In this document: piece after piece, positions 48,988 to 58,388 of the stretch
Position numbering within the stretch: the first letter of the stretch is position 1
Layout: every line of letters starts with the position of its first letter
Assembly: GCF_001297125.1 (NCBI RefSeq)
Contig: NZ_LHPC01000051.1
Coordinates: forward strand, 1 to 64,000
Length of the DNA stretch: 64,000 nt
Direction: 5' to 3'
Source: Pseudomonas sp. RIT-PI-q
GTDB taxonomy: Bacteria; Pseudomonadota; Gammaproteobacteria; Pseudomonadales; Pseudomonadaceae
Made by a program: the position numbers and the translations under genes
Notes under the pieces: model-generated
Database searches by the model: none
What the model saw: only the letters and a program-made list of their open reading frames with translations
What the model was told of the DNA's origin: nothing

Positions 48988-51657
48988 TTACTCCTGTGGC
49001 TCTTCGTCGGCGGCGGCGTCGAGTTGCTGGTCGTCGGCAACGTCGTCGATCACGACTTCACCGTCGAACACTGCACCCTCTTCACCTTCGAGCTCTTCAC
49101 CTTCCAGCTCTTCGCTCTCGACTTCCGACGGCTCCTGAACCCGCTCCAGACCGACCAGTGTTTCATCGCTGGCGAGCTTGATCAGGGTCACGCCCTGGGT
49201 GTTACGACCCAGGCTGGAGACTTCGTCGACCCGTGTACGAACCAGAGTGCCCTGGTCGGAAATCAGCATGATCTCCTCGCCGTCGAGCACCTGGACCGCG
49301 CCGACCAGACGGCCGTTACGGTCGTTGCTGACCATGGCGATAACGCCCTGGCCGCCACGCTTGTACTCAGGGAATTCAGTGATCGCCGTCCGCTTGCCGA
49401 AACCACGAGCCGAAGCGGTGAGGATCTGGCTGCCTTCTTCCGGGATCAGCATGGAAATCAGCTTCTGGCCTTCCGGCAGACGCATGCCGCGAACACCACG
49501 AGCGGTACGGCCCATGGCGCGAACGTCGGTCTCCTTGAAGCGAGTCACCTTGCCACCGTCGGAGAACAGCATGACTTCGCGGCTGCCATCGGTAATGGAA
49601 GCAGAAATCAGCACATCGCCTTCATCCAGCTCCAGCGCGATCAGGCCGACGCTGCGTTGACGGCTGAAGGATTCCAGCGGGGTCTTCTTCACGGTGCCTT
49701 TGGCAGTCGCCATGAAGATGAAGTGACCTTCGGTGTACTCGTCGACCGGCAGCATGGTGGTGATGTATTCATCACTGTCCAGCGGCAGCAGGTTGACCAG
49801 CGGACGACCACGGGCAGCGCGGGACGCTTCCGGGATTTCGTAGGTTTTCAGCCAGTACACTTTGCCTTTGCTGGAGAACAGCAGCAGCGTGGTGTGGCTG
49901 TTGGCGACCAGCAGGTGAGCGATGTAGTCCTCATCCTTGACGCCGGTCGCCGATTTGCCTTTACCGCCACGACGCTGAGCCTGGTACGCAGCCAATGGCT
50001 GGGTCTTGGCATAGCCACCGTGGGAGATGGTCACGACGCGCTCTTCTTCCGGGATCATGTCACCCAGGGTCAGGTCGAGACGGGCATCGAGAATTTCGGT
50101 GCGGCGCACGTCGCCGTATTCGGCGCGGATCACTTCCAGTTCTTCGCGGATCACTTCCATCAGGCGCGTGGCGCTGCTGAGGATGCGGATCAGTTCGCCG
50201 ATCTGGTTGAGGATCTCTTGATACTCGGCCAGCAGCTTCTCGTGTTCCAGACCGGTCAGGCGGTGCAGGCGCAGTTCCAGAATGGCTTGCGCCTGTTCTG
50301 GCGACAGGAAGTACTTGCCTTCGCGCAGGCCGTATTGCGGGTCCAGGGTCTCTGGACGGCACGAGTCGGCACCGGCGCGCTCAACCATCGCTACTACGGC
50401 GCTGGATTCCCATGCGGTCTTGATCAGCGCTTCCTTGGCTTCCGACGGGGTCGGCGAAGCCTTGATCAGGGCGATGACCGGGTCGATGTTCGACAGGGCA
50501 ACCGCTTGACCTTCGAGGATGTGGCCACGCTCGCGCGCTTTACGCAGTTCGAACACGGTACGGCGGGTCACGACTTCGCGACGGTGACGAACGAAGGCTT
50601 CCAGCAGGTCCTTGAGGTTCAGGATCCGCGGACGGCCGTCGATCAGCGCAACGATGTTGATACCGAATACCGCTTGCAGCTGGGTCTGGGCGTAGAGGTT
50701 GTTGAGGATGACCTCAGGCACTTCGCCGCGACGCAGCTCGATCACGACGCGCATACCGTCCTTGTCGGACTCGTCGCGCAGTTCGGTGATGCCTTCGAGC
50801 TTCTTCTCTTTAACCAGCTCGGCGATCTTCTCGATCAGACGGGCCTTGTTCAGCTGGTAAGGGAGTTCGGTGATGACGATCTGCTGGCGGCCACCGACTT
50901 TGTCGATGTCCTCGATCATCGAGCGGGCGCGCATGTAAATGCGTCCGCGACCGGTGCGGTAGGCTTCGATGATGCCGGCGCGACCGTTGATGATCGCGGC
51001 GGTCGGGAAGTCCGGACCGGGGATGTATTGCATCAGCTCATCGATGGTCAACTCAGGGTTGTCGATGAGGGCCAGGCAACCGTCGATGACTTCACCGAGG
51101 GTGTGCGGCGGAATGTTGGTCGCCATGCCCACGGCAATACCGCTTGAGCCGTTGACCAGCAGGTTGGGAATACGGGTCGGCATGACCGCGGGGATCATTT
51201 CGGTGCCGTCGTAGTTCGGCACCCAGTCCACGGTTTCTTTGTGCAGGTCGGCCAGCAGCTCGTGCGCCAGCTTGGTCATGCGCACTTCGGTGTATCGCAT
51301 GGCCGCGGCGTTGTCGCCGTCCACCGAACCGAAGTTGCCCTGACCGTCTACCAGCAGGTAGCGCAGCGAGAATGGCTGCGCCATCCGAACGATGGTGTCG
51401 TACACCGCGGTATCACCGTGAGGGTGATACTTACCGATCACGTCACCGACAACACGGGCAGATTTCTTGTACGGCTTGTTGAAGTCGTTGCCCAGCTCGC
51501 TCATCGCGAACAGCACACGCCGGTGCACGGGCTTCAAGCCATCGCGCGCATCCGGCAGTGCCCGCCCGACAATTACGCTCATCGCGTAGTCGAGGTAGGA
51601 CTGCTTCAGCTCGTCTTCGATATTGACCGGGAGGATTTCTTTGGCCAGTTCGCCCAT
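48988..51657 (-). CDS. gyrA: DNA gyrase subunit A
   Basis: An 889-residue type II topoisomerase subunit. The breakage-reunion domain has the active-site Tyr in AAAMRYTEVRM (near 122). The quinolone-resistance region reads GDTAVYD with T83 and D87, the usual wild-type residues of Pseudomonas. The GyrA box QRRGGKG lies in the C-terminal beta-pinwheel. The C-terminus is a long acidic tail with a short ELEGE repeat. The ATG at 51657 starts MGELAKEILPVNIEDELKQS. Confidence 0.98.
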   Translation of the reverse strand: MGELAKEILPVNIEDELKQSYLDYAMSVIVGRALPDARDGLKPVHRRVLFAMSELGNDFNKPYKKSARVVGDVIGKYHPHGDTAVYDTIVRMAQPFSLRYLLVDGQGNFGSVDGDNAAAMRYTEVRMTKLAHELLADLHKETVDWVPNYDGTEMIPAVMPTRIPNLLVNGSSGIAVGMATNIPPHTLGEVIDGCLALIDNPELTIDELMQYIPGPDFPTAAIINGRAGIIEAYRTGRGRIYMRARSMIEDIDKVGGRQQIVITELPYQLNKARLIEKIAELVKEKKLEGITELRDESDKDGMRVVIELRRGEVPEVILNNLYAQTQLQAVFGINIVALIDGRPRILNLKDLLEAFVRHRREVVTRRTVFELRKARERGHILEGQAVALSNIDPVIALIKASPTPSEAKEALIKTAWESSAVVAMVERAGADSCRPETLDPQYGLREGKYFLSPEQAQAILELRLHRLTGLEHEKLLAEYQEILNQIGELIRILSSATRLMEVIREELEVIRAEYGDVRRTEILDARLDLTLGDMIPEEERVVTISHGGYAKTQPLAAYQAQRRGGKGKSATGVKDEDYIAHLLVANSHTTLLLFSSKGKVYWLKTYEIPEASRAARGRPLVNLLPLDSDEYITTMLPVDEYTEGHFIFMATAKGTVKKTPLESFSRQRSVGLIALELDEGDVLISASITDGSREVMLFSDGGKVTRFKETDVRAMGRTARGVRGMRLPEGQKLISMLIPEEGSQILTASARGFGKRTAITEFPEYKRGGQGVIAMVSNDRNGRLVGAVQVLDGEEIMLISDQGTLVRTRVDEVSSLGRNTQGVTLIKLASDETLVGLERVQEPSEVESEELEGEELEGEEGAVFDGEVVIDDVADDQQLDAAADEEPQE

Positions 51658-52082
51658 GAGAAGCCTGATTCCTTTTTCTGGTGAAACTTCGTCACATCCA
51701 TATGGGACGAACGAAGCTCGCCGACGCAGGCTGACTGCCATGCACCGACTTACGACAAATCAACGAGTTATGCCATGGATCTGCGCAGTAAAGACAACCC
51801 CGCGGGACTGCCTCGGAAAACGCCGGATGTTATCACAAGAGCCGCCACGCACCTATCCCCCTGATGCGCATGGAGCATAGTTAGTTGACCGGTGACAGGC
51901 TGAAAGGGGACGAGAGAGGCTTAGAGCCGTGTTGATGCGGAATTCCGAGCCCATTCTGGCTGATTTGTTGAGCTTGGAGGCCTCATCGCGGGCAAGCCCG
52001 CTCCCACAGGGTTCTGTTGCGCTCACAAAAACTGTGGGAGCGGGCTTGCCCGCGATGGCTATTTGGCAGACACGAGAGATTT
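51658..52082. other. Gap of about 425 bases between mtnA and gyrA
   Basis: Contains the REPIN at 51986-52055 near mtnA and, nearer gyrA, the presumed gyrA promoter and leader. No gene seen. Confidence 0.5.
51986..52055. repeat. REPIN
   Basis: REP copies at 51986-52008 and 52033-52055, inverted, with a short 24-base spacer; core GGAGCGGGCTTGCCCGCGA. Confidence 0.9.
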
Positions 52083-53159
52083 TTAATGCAGGCGCTTGCG
52101 GCACATCAACTGCGCCATTTTCGCGGTATCCGGGCGCTCGACGATGCCTTTCTCGGTGACGATCGCATCGATCAAGTCAGCCGGGGTCACGTCGAACACC
52201 GGGTTGAACGCATCAACATCTGCCCCGACCCGCTTGCCGCCGACTTCCAGCAACTCGCGACCATCACGCTCTTCAAGGGGAATGTCGTCGCCACTGGCCA
52301 GGTTCATGTCGATGGTCGAGCTCGGCGCCACCACCATGAAGCGCACGCCGTGATGCATGGCGTTCACCGCCAGCTGATAAGTACCGATCTTGTTGGCCAC
52401 GTCACCATTCGCAGTGATCCGGTCGGCACCCACGATTACCCAGGTCACGCCTTTGGTTTTCATGATGTGCGCCGCGGCGGAGTCGGCATTGACGGTCACG
52501 GGAATGCCCTCGTTGGCCAGTTCCCAAGCAGTCAGCCGCGAGCCTTGCAGCCAAGGACGGGTTTCATCGGCGTAGACGCGCTCGACCATGCCCTCGATGA
52601 ACGCCCCGCGAATCACCCCCAGCGCCGTACCAAAGCCGCCGGTGGCCAGTGCGCCAGTGTTGCAGTGAGTCAGGATCGCCTGGGCATTGCCCTGGTGCTT
52701 GCGGATCAGGTCGACGCCCAGCTGCGCCATGGTCAGATTGGCTTCGCGATCACTTTCATGAATGGCGATGGCCTCGGCTTCCAGCACGGCCAGCGGATCG
52801 GCGTGATGCTTGAGGCGCTCGAGACGGTCGCGCATGCGACCCAGGGCCCAGAACAGATTGACTGCAGTCGGTCGGGAGTCGGCCAGCAGGGCAAAATCCT
52901 CTTCCAGCGCCGCTTGCCAGTCACCGCCCTGGGCAAAGCGGGCGCGGGCAGCCAGCACCACGCCATACGCGGCACTGATGCCAATGGCCGGCGCGCCGCG
53001 CACGACCATCGAACGAATGGCTTCGGCCACGCCAGCGGCGCTGGTGTAGGCGATCCAGGTTTCCTCGAATGGCAAAATACGCTGATCCAGCAGGTACAGG
53101 GCGCCATCACGCCAATCGATGGCCTTCACTTTCTCCGCAGCCAACAGTCGATCGCGCAT
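52083..53159 (-). CDS. mtnA: Methylthioribose-1-phosphate isomerase
   Basis: A 358-residue enzyme converting 5-methylthioribose-1-phosphate to the ribulose form in methionine salvage. Family motifs include RGAPAIGISAAYG, THCNTGALATGGFGTALGVI, DETRPWLQGSRLTAWEL, and GADRITANGDVANKIGTY with the catalytic Cys (THCN) and Asp (GAD). It is divergent from mtaD across a 108-base gap. Confidence 0.95.
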   Translation of the reverse strand: MRDRLLAAEKVKAIDWRDGALYLLDQRILPFEETWIAYTSAAGVAEAIRSMVVRGAPAIGISAAYGVVLAARARFAQGGDWQAALEEDFALLADSRPTAVNLFWALGRMRDRLERLKHHADPLAVLEAEAIAIHESDREANLTMAQLGVDLIRKHQGNAQAILTHCNTGALATGGFGTALGVIRGAFIEGMVERVYADETRPWLQGSRLTAWELANEGIPVTVNADSAAAHIMKTKGVTWVIVGADRITANGDVANKIGTYQLAVNAMHHGVRFMVVAPSSTIDMNLASGDDIPLEERDGRELLEVGGKRVGADVDAFNPVFDVTPADLIDAIVTEKGIVERPDTAKMAQLMCRKRLH

Positions 53160-53267
53160 CCCTCACCCCGCACTCATGAACAAAAGCCGCCGATTATAGC
53201 GATCCCCCCGCGAAGACGCTCGGGTATACTTCGCCATCCTTTACAAAAGCACTGGAACCGACCTTCG

Positions 53268-54602
53268 ATGCCGAACACTGCCGCTGCGCTCGACCTGTTA
53301 TTGCTGCCGACCTGGCTAGTACCCGTCGAACCTGCTGGCGTTGTCCTCAAGGAGCACGCCCTCGGCATCCGTGACGGGCGCATCGTCTTTATCGGTCCGC
53401 GCGCGGCTGCGCTGAAGCTTAACGCAACTGAAGTCCGTGAATTGCCGGACATGCTGCTCAGCCCCGGCCTGATCAATGCCCACGGGCATGCGGCGATGAC
53501 GCTGTTCCGCGGCTTGGCCGACGATTTGCCGCTGATGACCTGGCTGGAAAACCACATCTGGCCGGCCGAAGCCAAGTGGGTCGACGAAGCGTTTGTACGC
53601 GATGGCACCGATCTGGCGATCGCCGAACAGATCAAAGGTGGCATCACCTGCTTCTCTGACATGTATTTCTTCCCGAAGGTTGCCAGCGAGTGCGTGCATA
53701 ACAGCGGCATTCGCGCGCAAATCGCCATTCCGATCCTCGACTTCCCGATCCCGGGCGCCAGCACGGCGGACGACGCCATTCGTCAGGGCGTCGAATTGTT
53801 CGGCGATCTCAAGCACCACGAGCGCATCAAAATCACCTTCGGCCCTCATGCACCCTACACCGTGGGCGACGAAAACCTCGAGAAAATCCGGGTCATCGCC
53901 GAGGAACTGGATGCCTCGATTCACATGCACGTGCATGAAACCGCTTTCGAAGTGCAGCAATCGGTCGAACAGCGTGGCGAGCGCCCATTGGCGCGCCTCG
54001 GCCGCCTGGGCTTGCTGGGGCCACGCTTTCAGGCCGTGCACATGACGCAGATCAGCGATGAAGACCTGGCACTGCTGGTAGAAAGTAACACCAACGTGAT
54101 TCATTGCCCGGAGTCGAACCTGAAGCTGGCCAGCGGTTTCTGCCCGGTGGAGCGTCTGTGGCAGGCGGGCGTCAATGTGGCCGTCGGCACCGATGGCGCG
54201 GCCAGCAACAATGACCTCGACCTGCTCGGCGAAACCCGCACCGCCGCCCTGCTGGCCAAAGCCGTCGCCGGCTCGGCCACCGCACTGAACGCCCATAGCG
54301 CCCTGCGCATGGCCACGCTCAACGGCGCTCGCGCGCTGGGGATCGAGGCGGAAGTTGGTTCGCTGGAAGTCGGCAAAGCCGCAGACATCGTGGCGTTCGA
54401 CCTTTCTGGCCTGGCGCAGCAACCGATCTACGACCCGGTTTCGCAGCTTATATACGCCACAGGCCGGGACTGCGTAAAACACCTTTGGGTCGCCGGCAAG
54501 CAACTGCTCGACGACCGTAGACTGACCCGCCTGGATGAAGAACAACTCTGCGCCACCGCCAAGGCCTGGGGCCAGCGCATCAGCGGCCACACCGAATCGT
54601 AA
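53268..54602 (+). CDS. mtaD: 5-methylthioadenosine / S-adenosylhomocysteine deaminase
   Basis: A 444-residue metal-dependent amidohydrolase of the TRZ/ATZ group. Metal-binding HxH is in NAHGHAAMTLFRG, with HMHVHETAFE further on and the catalytic Asp in VAVGTDGAASNNDLD. In Pseudomonas the orthologue beside mtnA deaminates methylthioadenosine to methylthioinosine, so the nucleoside passes to mtnA after phosphorolysis. No mtnP is in the window. The ATG at 53268 begins MPNTAAALDL. Confidence 0.9.
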   Translation: MPNTAAALDLLLLPTWLVPVEPAGVVLKEHALGIRDGRIVFIGPRAAALKLNATEVRELPDMLLSPGLINAHGHAAMTLFRGLADDLPLMTWLENHIWPAEAKWVDEAFVRDGTDLAIAEQIKGGITCFSDMYFFPKVASECVHNSGIRAQIAIPILDFPIPGASTADDAIRQGVELFGDLKHHERIKITFGPHAPYTVGDENLEKIRVIAEELDASIHMHVHETAFEVQQSVEQRGERPLARLGRLGLLGPRFQAVHMTQISDEDLALLVESNTNVIHCPESNLKLASGFCPVERLWQAGVNVAVGTDGAASNNDLDLLGETRTAALLAKAVAGSATALNAHSALRMATLNGARALGIEAEVGSLEVGKAADIVAFDLSGLAQQPIYDPVSQLIYATGRDCVKHLWVAGKQLLDDRRLTRLDEEQLCATAKAWGQRISGHTES

Positions 54603-54660
54603 GCACCCTGGATTCAACACCGGGGCAACAGGATTTTTCAAGTTTTAGAGGACTTAAACC

Positions 54661-55359
54661 ATGAGCAACGTCGACTACGCCGAAATCGCCAAATTCGAAG
54701 CCCTGGCCCATCGCTGGTGGGACCGCGAAAGCGAATTCAAACCGCTGCACGACATCAACCCGCTGCGGGTCAACTGGCTTGACGAACGGGTCAGTCTGGC
54801 CGGCAAGAAAGTCCTAGACGTCGGCTGCGGCGGCGGCATCCCCAGCGAAGCCATGGCCCAGCGCGGCGCGACCGTGATGGGCATCGACATGGGCGAAGCG
54901 CCGCTGGCGGTCGCGCAGTTGCATCAGCTGGAATCGGGCGTGAGCGTCGAATACCGGCAGATCACCGCCGAAGCCCTGGCCGAGGAAATGCCTGAGCAGT
55001 TCGACGTGGTCACGTGCCTGGAAATGCTCGAACACGTGCCGGACCCGTCCTCGGTGATCCGCGCCTGCTTCCGCATGGTCAAGCCCGGTGGCCAGGTGTT
55101 TTTCTCCACTATCAACCGCAATCCGAAGGCGTACCTGTTCGCCATCGTCGGCGCCGAATACATCATGAAGTTGCTGCCGCGCGGCACCCACGACTTCAAG
55201 AAATTCATCCGCCCTTCCGAGCTGGGCGCCTGGAGCCGCATGGCCGGCCTGACCGTCAAGGACATCATCGGGCTGACCTACAACCCGCTGACCAAGCACT
55301 ACAAACTGGCGTCCGATGTCGACGTCAACTACATGATCCAGACCCTGCGCGAGGAGTAA
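54661..55359 (+). CDS. ubiG: Ubiquinone O-methyltransferase
   Basis: A 232-residue SAM-dependent methyltransferase acting twice in ubiquinone biosynthesis. The start YAEIAKFEALAHRWWDRESEFKPLH is the UbiG signature, the SAM motif is VLDVGCGGGIPSEAMA (residues about 51-66), and INRNPKAYLFAIVGAEY is typical. GAGG lies 8 bases before the ATG. Followed after 4 bases by mupP. Confidence 0.97.
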   Translation: MSNVDYAEIAKFEALAHRWWDRESEFKPLHDINPLRVNWLDERVSLAGKKVLDVGCGGGIPSEAMAQRGATVMGIDMGEAPLAVAQLHQLESGVSVEYRQITAEALAEEMPEQFDVVTCLEMLEHVPDPSSVIRACFRMVKPGGQVFFSTINRNPKAYLFAIVGAEYIMKLLPRGTHDFKKFIRPSELGAWSRMAGLTVKDIIGLTYNPLTKHYKLASDVDVNYMIQTLREE

Positions 55360-55363
55360 GCCG

Positions 55364-56035
55364 ATGCGTATCAGAGCAGTTCTTTTCGACATGGACGGCA
55401 CTCTGCTCGACACCGCGCCGGACTTCATTGCGATCTGTCAGGCCATGCGCGCCGACCGTGGCTTGCCGCCGATGAACGACAAGCACATTCGCGACGAGAT
55501 CTCCGGCGGCGCCAAGGCGATGGTCGCCGTGACGTTTTCCATGGACCCGCAATCCCCGGGCTTCGAGGAGCTGCGCCTGGAGTTCCTGGAGCGCTACCTG
55601 GTCGGTTGTGCGGTTCACAGCAAGCTGTTCGACGGCATGGGCGAGTTGTTGGCCGACATCGAGAAAGCCAACCTGATCTGGGGCGTGGTCACCAACAAGC
55701 CGCTGCGTTTCGCCGAGCCGATCATGCAGCAACTGGGCCTGGCCGAGCGCTCGGCGCTGTTGATCTGCCCGGATCATGTGAAGAACAGCAAACCGGATCC
55801 GGAACCGTTGATTCTGGCGTGCAAGATGCTCGACCTCGATCCGGCCAGCGTGTTGTTCGTGGGCGACGACCTGCGTGATATCGAGTCGGGGCGCGATGCC
55901 GGCACCAAGACGGCTGCCGTGACTTACGGGTACATTCACCCGGACGACAATCCTCGGCACTGGGGTGCGGACGTAGTGGTGGATCATCCGCTGGAGTTGC
56001 GCAAGGTGCTCGATAGCGCCCTTTGCAGCTGCTGA
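55364..56035 (+). CDS. mupP: N-acetylmuramic acid 6-phosphate phosphatase (HAD family)
   Basis: A 223-residue HAD-superfamily phosphatase. Motif I is FDMDGTLLDTAP (residues 8-19), motif II is GVVTNKP, and motifs III/IV are KPDPEPLILAC and FVGDDLRDIESGRDAG. The arrangement ubiG-mupP-yciK is the one where MupP was defined in Pseudomonas; it supplies MurNAc for UDP-MurNAc recycling and affects AmpC induction. Older annotation would be phosphoglycolate phosphatase. Confidence 0.9.
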   Translation: MRIRAVLFDMDGTLLDTAPDFIAICQAMRADRGLPPMNDKHIRDEISGGAKAMVAVTFSMDPQSPGFEELRLEFLERYLVGCAVHSKLFDGMGELLADIEKANLIWGVVTNKPLRFAEPIMQQLGLAERSALLICPDHVKNSKPDPEPLILACKMLDLDPASVLFVGDDLRDIESGRDAGTKTAAVTYGYIHPDDNPRHWGADVVVDHPLELRKVLDSALCSC

Positions 56036-56080
56036 GTGCCGATTGCGGATTCTGGGAATGTGGCGTGAATGCTGACGCCA

Positions 56081-56169
56081 TCGCGGACAAGCCCGCTCCC
56101 ACAGGGATCAAAGGTGTTCACATGTTTTGTATCCACCAACAGAACCTGTGGGAGCGGGCTTGCCCGCGA
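56081..56169. repeat. REPIN between mupP and yciK
   Basis: REP copies at 56081-56103 (one base changed in the core) and 56147-56169, inverted. Confidence 0.88.
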
Positions 56170-56210
56170 TGGCCGCGCCGCGATGTGTCTTCTGTTTTGT
56201 GAGGTTTTTT

Positions 56211-56951
56211 ATGTTTGATTATTCCGCCCGCCCTGAATTGCTCAAGGACCGGGTCATCCTGGTCACCGGCGCCGGCCGTGGCATCGGCGCTGCCGCCGCG
56301 AAAACCTACGCCGCCCACGGTGCCACGGTTTTGTTGCTGGGCAAGACTGAAGCCAACCTGACTCAGGTCTACGACGAAATCGAAGCCGCCGGCCATCCAC
56401 AACCGGCGGTGATTCCGTTCAACCTGGAAACTGCCCTGCCCCATCAATACGATGAGCTGGCGGCGATGATCGAAACCGAATTCGGCCACCTCGATGGCTT
56501 GCTGCACAACGCATCGATCATTGGGCCGCGCACGCCGATCGAGCAGTTGTCCGGTGAGAATTTCATGCGCGTCATGCACGTCAACGTCAACGCCATGTTC
56601 ATGCTCACCAGTACCTTGCTGCCGCTGCTCAAGCTGTCTCAGGACGCCTCGGTGGTGTTCACTTCCAGCAGCGTCGGTCGCAAGGGCCGTGCGTATTGGG
56701 GCGCTTACGGTGTCTCCAAGTTCGCCACCGAAGGCTTGATGCAAACCCTCGCCGACGAAGTCGACACCGTTGCCCCCGTGCGCTCCAACAGCATCAACCC
56801 AGGCGCCACTCGCACCAGCATGCGTGCCCAGGCGTACCCGGGTGAAAACCCGCTGAACAACCCGACGCCCGAAGAGATCATGCCGGTCTACCTCTACCTG
56901 ATGGGGCCGGACAGCACTGGCATCAACGGCCAGGCTTTCAACGCGCAGTAA
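56211..56951 (+). CDS. yciK: YciK-family short-chain dehydrogenase
   Basis: A 246-residue classical SDR. TGAGRGIGAAAAKTYA is at about residues 20-35, HNASIIGP follows, and the catalytic YGVSK is near 165. The C-terminal MPVYLYLMGPDSTGINGQ is characteristic of YciK. The substrate is unknown. The ATG at 56211 has GAGG 7 bases upstream; the open frame extends upstream only through REP sequence. Confidence 0.9.
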   Translation: MFDYSARPELLKDRVILVTGAGRGIGAAAAKTYAAHGATVLLLGKTEANLTQVYDEIEAAGHPQPAVIPFNLETALPHQYDELAAMIETEFGHLDGLLHNASIIGPRTPIEQLSGENFMRVMHVNVNAMFMLTSTLLPLLKLSQDASVVFTSSSVGRKGRAYWGAYGVSKFATEGLMQTLADEVDTVAPVRSNSINPGATRTSMRAQAYPGENPLNNPTPEEIMPVYLYLMGPDSTGINGQAFNAQ

Positions 56952-57324
56952 CGCCCGCGCGTCGCTTTTGTGCCGTGACGAATTCCCGTCGCGGCATGCA
57001 AAAAACGTTGTAACTACTGCAGTTCAAGTCAAACAAATGACATCGAATTTTCTGCCATTTCGTCTCAACATATCCACAAGGTTGATTTAGAACGGTTTTT
57101 TATCCAATTGAACCGATGGCACGACTTTCGCTCTACATCTGCTCAGACACGCCGTGTGAAAGCAGATGGTGCAGCGCCTGAGTCGATTGGTTACTAATCT
57201 TCCGAAAAGCGGATTAGACTTGTACGAAATGTCCTACGGGACTGACGGACCAGTATGACGCGCAGCCCAAAGCCGCTCTCACCCAGCTTGTAAGACAGCC
57301 TTACTGCTTAGGGGCGCATGCCAT
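56952..57324. other. Gap of about 370 bases before the diguanylate cyclase gene
   Basis: A strong 10-base-pair hairpin (TGCCGTGACG/CGTCGCGGCA, 56971-56996) lies 20 bases after yciK but is followed by A, not T. The rest is AT-rich and probably holds the cyclase gene promoter. An imperfect GacA-like TGTAAG/CTTACT pair is at 57289-57305. Confidence 0.45.
56971..56996 (+). terminator. Hairpin after yciK, possible terminator
   Basis: Ten-base-pair stem with one G-T pair and a six-base loop. No T-run follows, so termination is uncertain. Confidence 0.4.
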
Positions 57325-58251
57325 ATGAAATCACCTTCCCAGACCAACGCAATTGACTTTGATAGTGCCAAATTGCAACGCCTGGGCTTTGGTCAGCAGC
57401 CCGCCCCTCTGGAGAGGCCCATCAGTCTTGCGCAATTGCGTCAGCAACTGAGCCTGCAGCTGCAAACCAGTCTTGAGCCACAACGCATCCTCGGGCTGTT
57501 CTTCCGTGAAATTCAGAAACTTGTACCGCTAGACGCCTTGAGCTACCAGCACACGTCCAGTGACTTGCGCCTTGAGCTCGGCCTGCGCGGCCGTCATTCG
57601 ATCAGCTACAGCCTCAGCCACGAAGGCGAGCATCTGGGTGAGTTGGTGTTCCGCCGCAATCAGCGTTTCAGCGAGAAGGAACAGGGCAACCTCGAGTCGC
57701 TGCTGTCCGCCTTGCTGTACCCGATGCGCAATGCCCTGCTCTACCGCGCCGCCACCCAAAGCGCATTACGCGACCCGCTAACGAGCACGGGCAACCGCAT
57801 CGCCATGGATCAGACCCTGCAACGGGAAATCGACATGTCGCGCCGGCACCTGCAGCCCTTGTCGCTGCTAATGCTGGACATCGATCACTTCAAACACATC
57901 AACGACAACCACGGTCACAGCGCCGGCGATGATGTGCTCAAGGCGGTTGCAGCCTCGATCAAAAACCAGTTGCGCAACGTCGACATGGTCTTCCGGTTTG
58001 GTGGCGAAGAGTTTCTGATCCTGTTGTCCAACACCAGCCGGGAAGCGGCGGCCATGGTCGGCGAACGCCTGCGGTTTGCGGCGCAGACTGAGGAATATTC
58101 GGCCGATGGCCAATCGATCGGCCTGACGGTCAGCCTGGGCTGCTCGACCCTGTTGCCGGGCGAATCTGCAGAAAGCCTGTTGCGCCGGGCGGATAGCGCG
58201 CTGTATGTGGCCAAGCGCGAAGGGCGTAACCGGTTGGCGATGGCGGGCTGA
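57325..58251 (+). CDS. Diguanylate cyclase (GGDEF)
   Basis: A 308-residue soluble protein making cyclic di-GMP. The N-terminal 130 residues form a GAF-like sensor without a recognised ligand motif. The GGDEF domain (about 145-308) has the active motif GGEEF preceded by RNVD, an inhibitory I-site at the correct five-residue distance. DIDHFKHINDNHGHSAGD is also intact. It should be an active, product-inhibited cyclase. AGGGG lies about 11 bases before the ATG. Confidence 0.92.
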   Translation: MKSPSQTNAIDFDSAKLQRLGFGQQPAPLERPISLAQLRQQLSLQLQTSLEPQRILGLFFREIQKLVPLDALSYQHTSSDLRLELGLRGRHSISYSLSHEGEHLGELVFRRNQRFSEKEQGNLESLLSALLYPMRNALLYRAATQSALRDPLTSTGNRIAMDQTLQREIDMSRRHLQPLSLLMLDIDHFKHINDNHGHSAGDDVLKAVAASIKNQLRNVDMVFRFGGEEFLILLSNTSREAAAMVGERLRFAAQTEEYSADGQSIGLTVSLGCSTLLPGESAESLLRRADSALYVAKREGRNRLAMAG

Positions 58252-58276
58252 TCCTTGCGCCACAACTCAAAACAAA

Positions 58277-58366
58277 TGTGGGAGCGAGCCTGCTCGCGAA
58301 TGTGATCTACCCTTCAACGATGATGTTGACTGATAGTCCGCTTTCGCGAGCAGGCTCGCTCCCACA
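58277..58366. repeat. REPIN of a mixed class
   Basis: Inverted copies at 58277-58299 and 58344-58366 with core GGGAGCGAGCCTGCTCGCGA, between two convergent genes. Confidence 0.9.
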
Positions 58367-58388
58367 GTTTTATTGCGTGCTCTTCAGA

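Noticed and set aside
49024..51147. 707-codon plus-strand frame opposite gyrA
   Set aside because: Shadow of gyrA, no ribosome-binding site or domain.
51394..51414. GyrA T83 as a quinolone-resistance change
   Set aside because: Thr at position 83 is the normal residue in Pseudomonas.
57289..57305. TGTAAG/CTTACT pair resembling a GacA upstream element
   Set aside because: The spacer is five bases instead of six, the last base differs, and it lies too close to the start codon of a protein gene.
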